Source of the DNA: Solirubrobacterales bacterium 67-14
Lineage (GTDB): Bacteria > Actinomycetota > Thermoleophilia > Solirubrobacterales > 70-9
Assembly (NCBI GenBank): GCA_001897355.1
Contig: MKST01000003.1
Location: forward strand, 299,695-341,992
Length of the DNA stretch: 42,298 nt
Direction of reading: 5' to 3'
The position numbers were made by a program, and so were the translations under genes. Below, piece by piece: positions 41,785-42,298 of this stretch. Each line of letters begins with the position of its first letter. Position 1 is the first letter of the stretch. The notes below the pieces were generated by a model. That model did not search any database and had not been told where the DNA came from. It was given only the letters and a program-made list of their open reading frames with translations.

Positions 41785-42298
41785 CAGCTGTCCACTCCGA
41801 GATACGCGGCCAGTACCTCCGGATGGGCTTGGATCTCGGCCGGGGTGCCGTCGGCGATCTTCACTCCGTGGTCGAGGGCGAGCACCCGGTCGGAAACCGA
41901 CATCAGCATGTTCATGTCGTGCTCGATCAGCACCACGGCCACGCCGGTTTCCTTCATCTCGTCGATCAACCGGCCCAGGTCGGCAGTCTCGGAGGGGTTC
42001 ATGCCGGCCGCCGGCTCGTCCAGCAGGACGACTTTCGGATTGCCCATCAGCGCCCGGGCGACCTCGGTCCGGCGCCGATCGCCGTAGGAGAGCGACGACA
42101 CATCGAGGTCTTCCTTGCCCTTCACGCCGACGAACTCGAGCGCCCGAGCCGCCTCGGCTTGGGCGGCGCGCTCGGCGCGACGTACCCGCGGTCGGCGGAA
42201 AACCACCGCGAAGGGGTTCGCGCGCACTTGGTCGTGGGCGGCGACGAGCAGGTTCTCGGTCACCGTCATGTGGGACATCACCCGGATGTTCTGGAAGG
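41784..42298 (-). CDS. livG: Branched-chain amino-acid-type ABC transporter ATPase LivG (5' end outside window)
   Basis: This is the C-terminal part of a LivG-type ATPase. The frame continues to the window edge through FQNIRVMSHMTVTENLLVA, the family's conserved region after the Q-loop, so the N-terminus with Walker A is missing. Visible are the signature LSYGDRRRTEVARAL, Walker B VVLLDEPAAGMNP and H-loop EHDMN, and the LivG-type ending PEVLAAYLGVDS. It would pair with LivF. The GTG near 42281 is internal, not the start. Confidence 0.9.
   Translation of the reverse strand, partial: FQNIRVMSHMTVTENLLVAAHDQVRANPFAVVFRRPRVRRAERAAQAEAARALEFVGVKGKEDLDVSSLSYGDRRRTEVARALMGNPKVVLLDEPAAGMNPSETADLGRLIDEMKETGVAVVLIEHDMNMLMSVSDRVLALDHGVKIADGTPAEIQAHPEVLAAYLGVDS

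Overview
The window is GC-rich bacterial chromosome with dense genes on both strands and short gaps. An actinobacterial SOS box, a type A RNase P RNA, a system I cytochrome c maturation set and many exported proteins with Lys/Arg-rich beta-type C-termini suggest an actinobacterium of the Thermoleophilia/Solirubrobacterales kind. That placement is inference. I see no transposase, phage module, CRISPR array or foreign-looking base composition, so this looks like core chromosome.

Layout. 1-4.1 kb: the 3' part of a YyaL/DUF255 protein, an NTF2/SnoaL-fold protein, a GSI-alpha-type glutamine synthetase, and divergently an AhpD-fold protein behind a promoter overlapped by palindromes. 4.2-6.1 kb: an exported protein of unknown family and an RlpA-like cell-wall protein whose leader reads as a c-di-AMP (ydaO/yuaA) riboswitch. 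6.2-7.8 kb: rnpB, a hairpin repeat, lexA with two SOS boxes, and tRNA-Leu(GAG). 7.9-11.4 kb: a secreted beta-propeller protein, a GH24 lysozyme, a membrane-anchored coiled-coil protein and a LOG-family protein. 11.4-14.3 kb: an ArsR regulator, a small membrane protein and an MMPL transporter. 14.3-17.2 kb: a PQQ-type propeller lipoprotein and a secreted glycosidase-like protein. 17.3-21.4 kb (minus strand): ccmE-ccmF-ccmI-like, secG, a second coiled-coil protein and a low-molecular-weight phosphatase.

21.4-24.5 kb: an SDR enzyme, a second copy of the hairpin repeat, a GT2 glycosyltransferase, tRNA-Gly(CCC), and ccmG-ccmH. 24.5-30.5 kb: argS, rlmH and an M48 protease on the minus strand, then a metallophosphoesterase, a lipoprotein and a PknB-like kinase on the plus strand. 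30.6-38 kb (minus strand): an ABC-2 exporter, tgt, and a glycolytic cluster gap-pgk-tpiA-gpmI. 38-42.3 kb: a cluster of inverted repeats, a VOC protein, two half-length TSUP permease genes, a gamma-glutamyltransferase-like enzyme and the livF-livG ATPases of a branched-chain amino-acid-type importer, the last cut by the window end.

How they fit together: CcmE, CcmF, CcmG, CcmH and a short CcmI-like protein form most of the haem-delivery and apocytochrome-reduction half of cytochrome c maturation; ccmABCD is not here. RlpA-like protein, lysozyme, the kinase with its lipoprotein neighbour and the two coiled-coil proteins point to envelope upkeep. gap-pgk-tpiA-gpmI gives lower glycolysis from triose phosphate to 2-phosphoglycerate. 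The least explained items are a 46-bp structured repeat found twice between convergent genes, the inverted-repeat cluster upstream of gap, and several enzymes with altered signature residues (AhpD-like protein, CcmE, ArgS).
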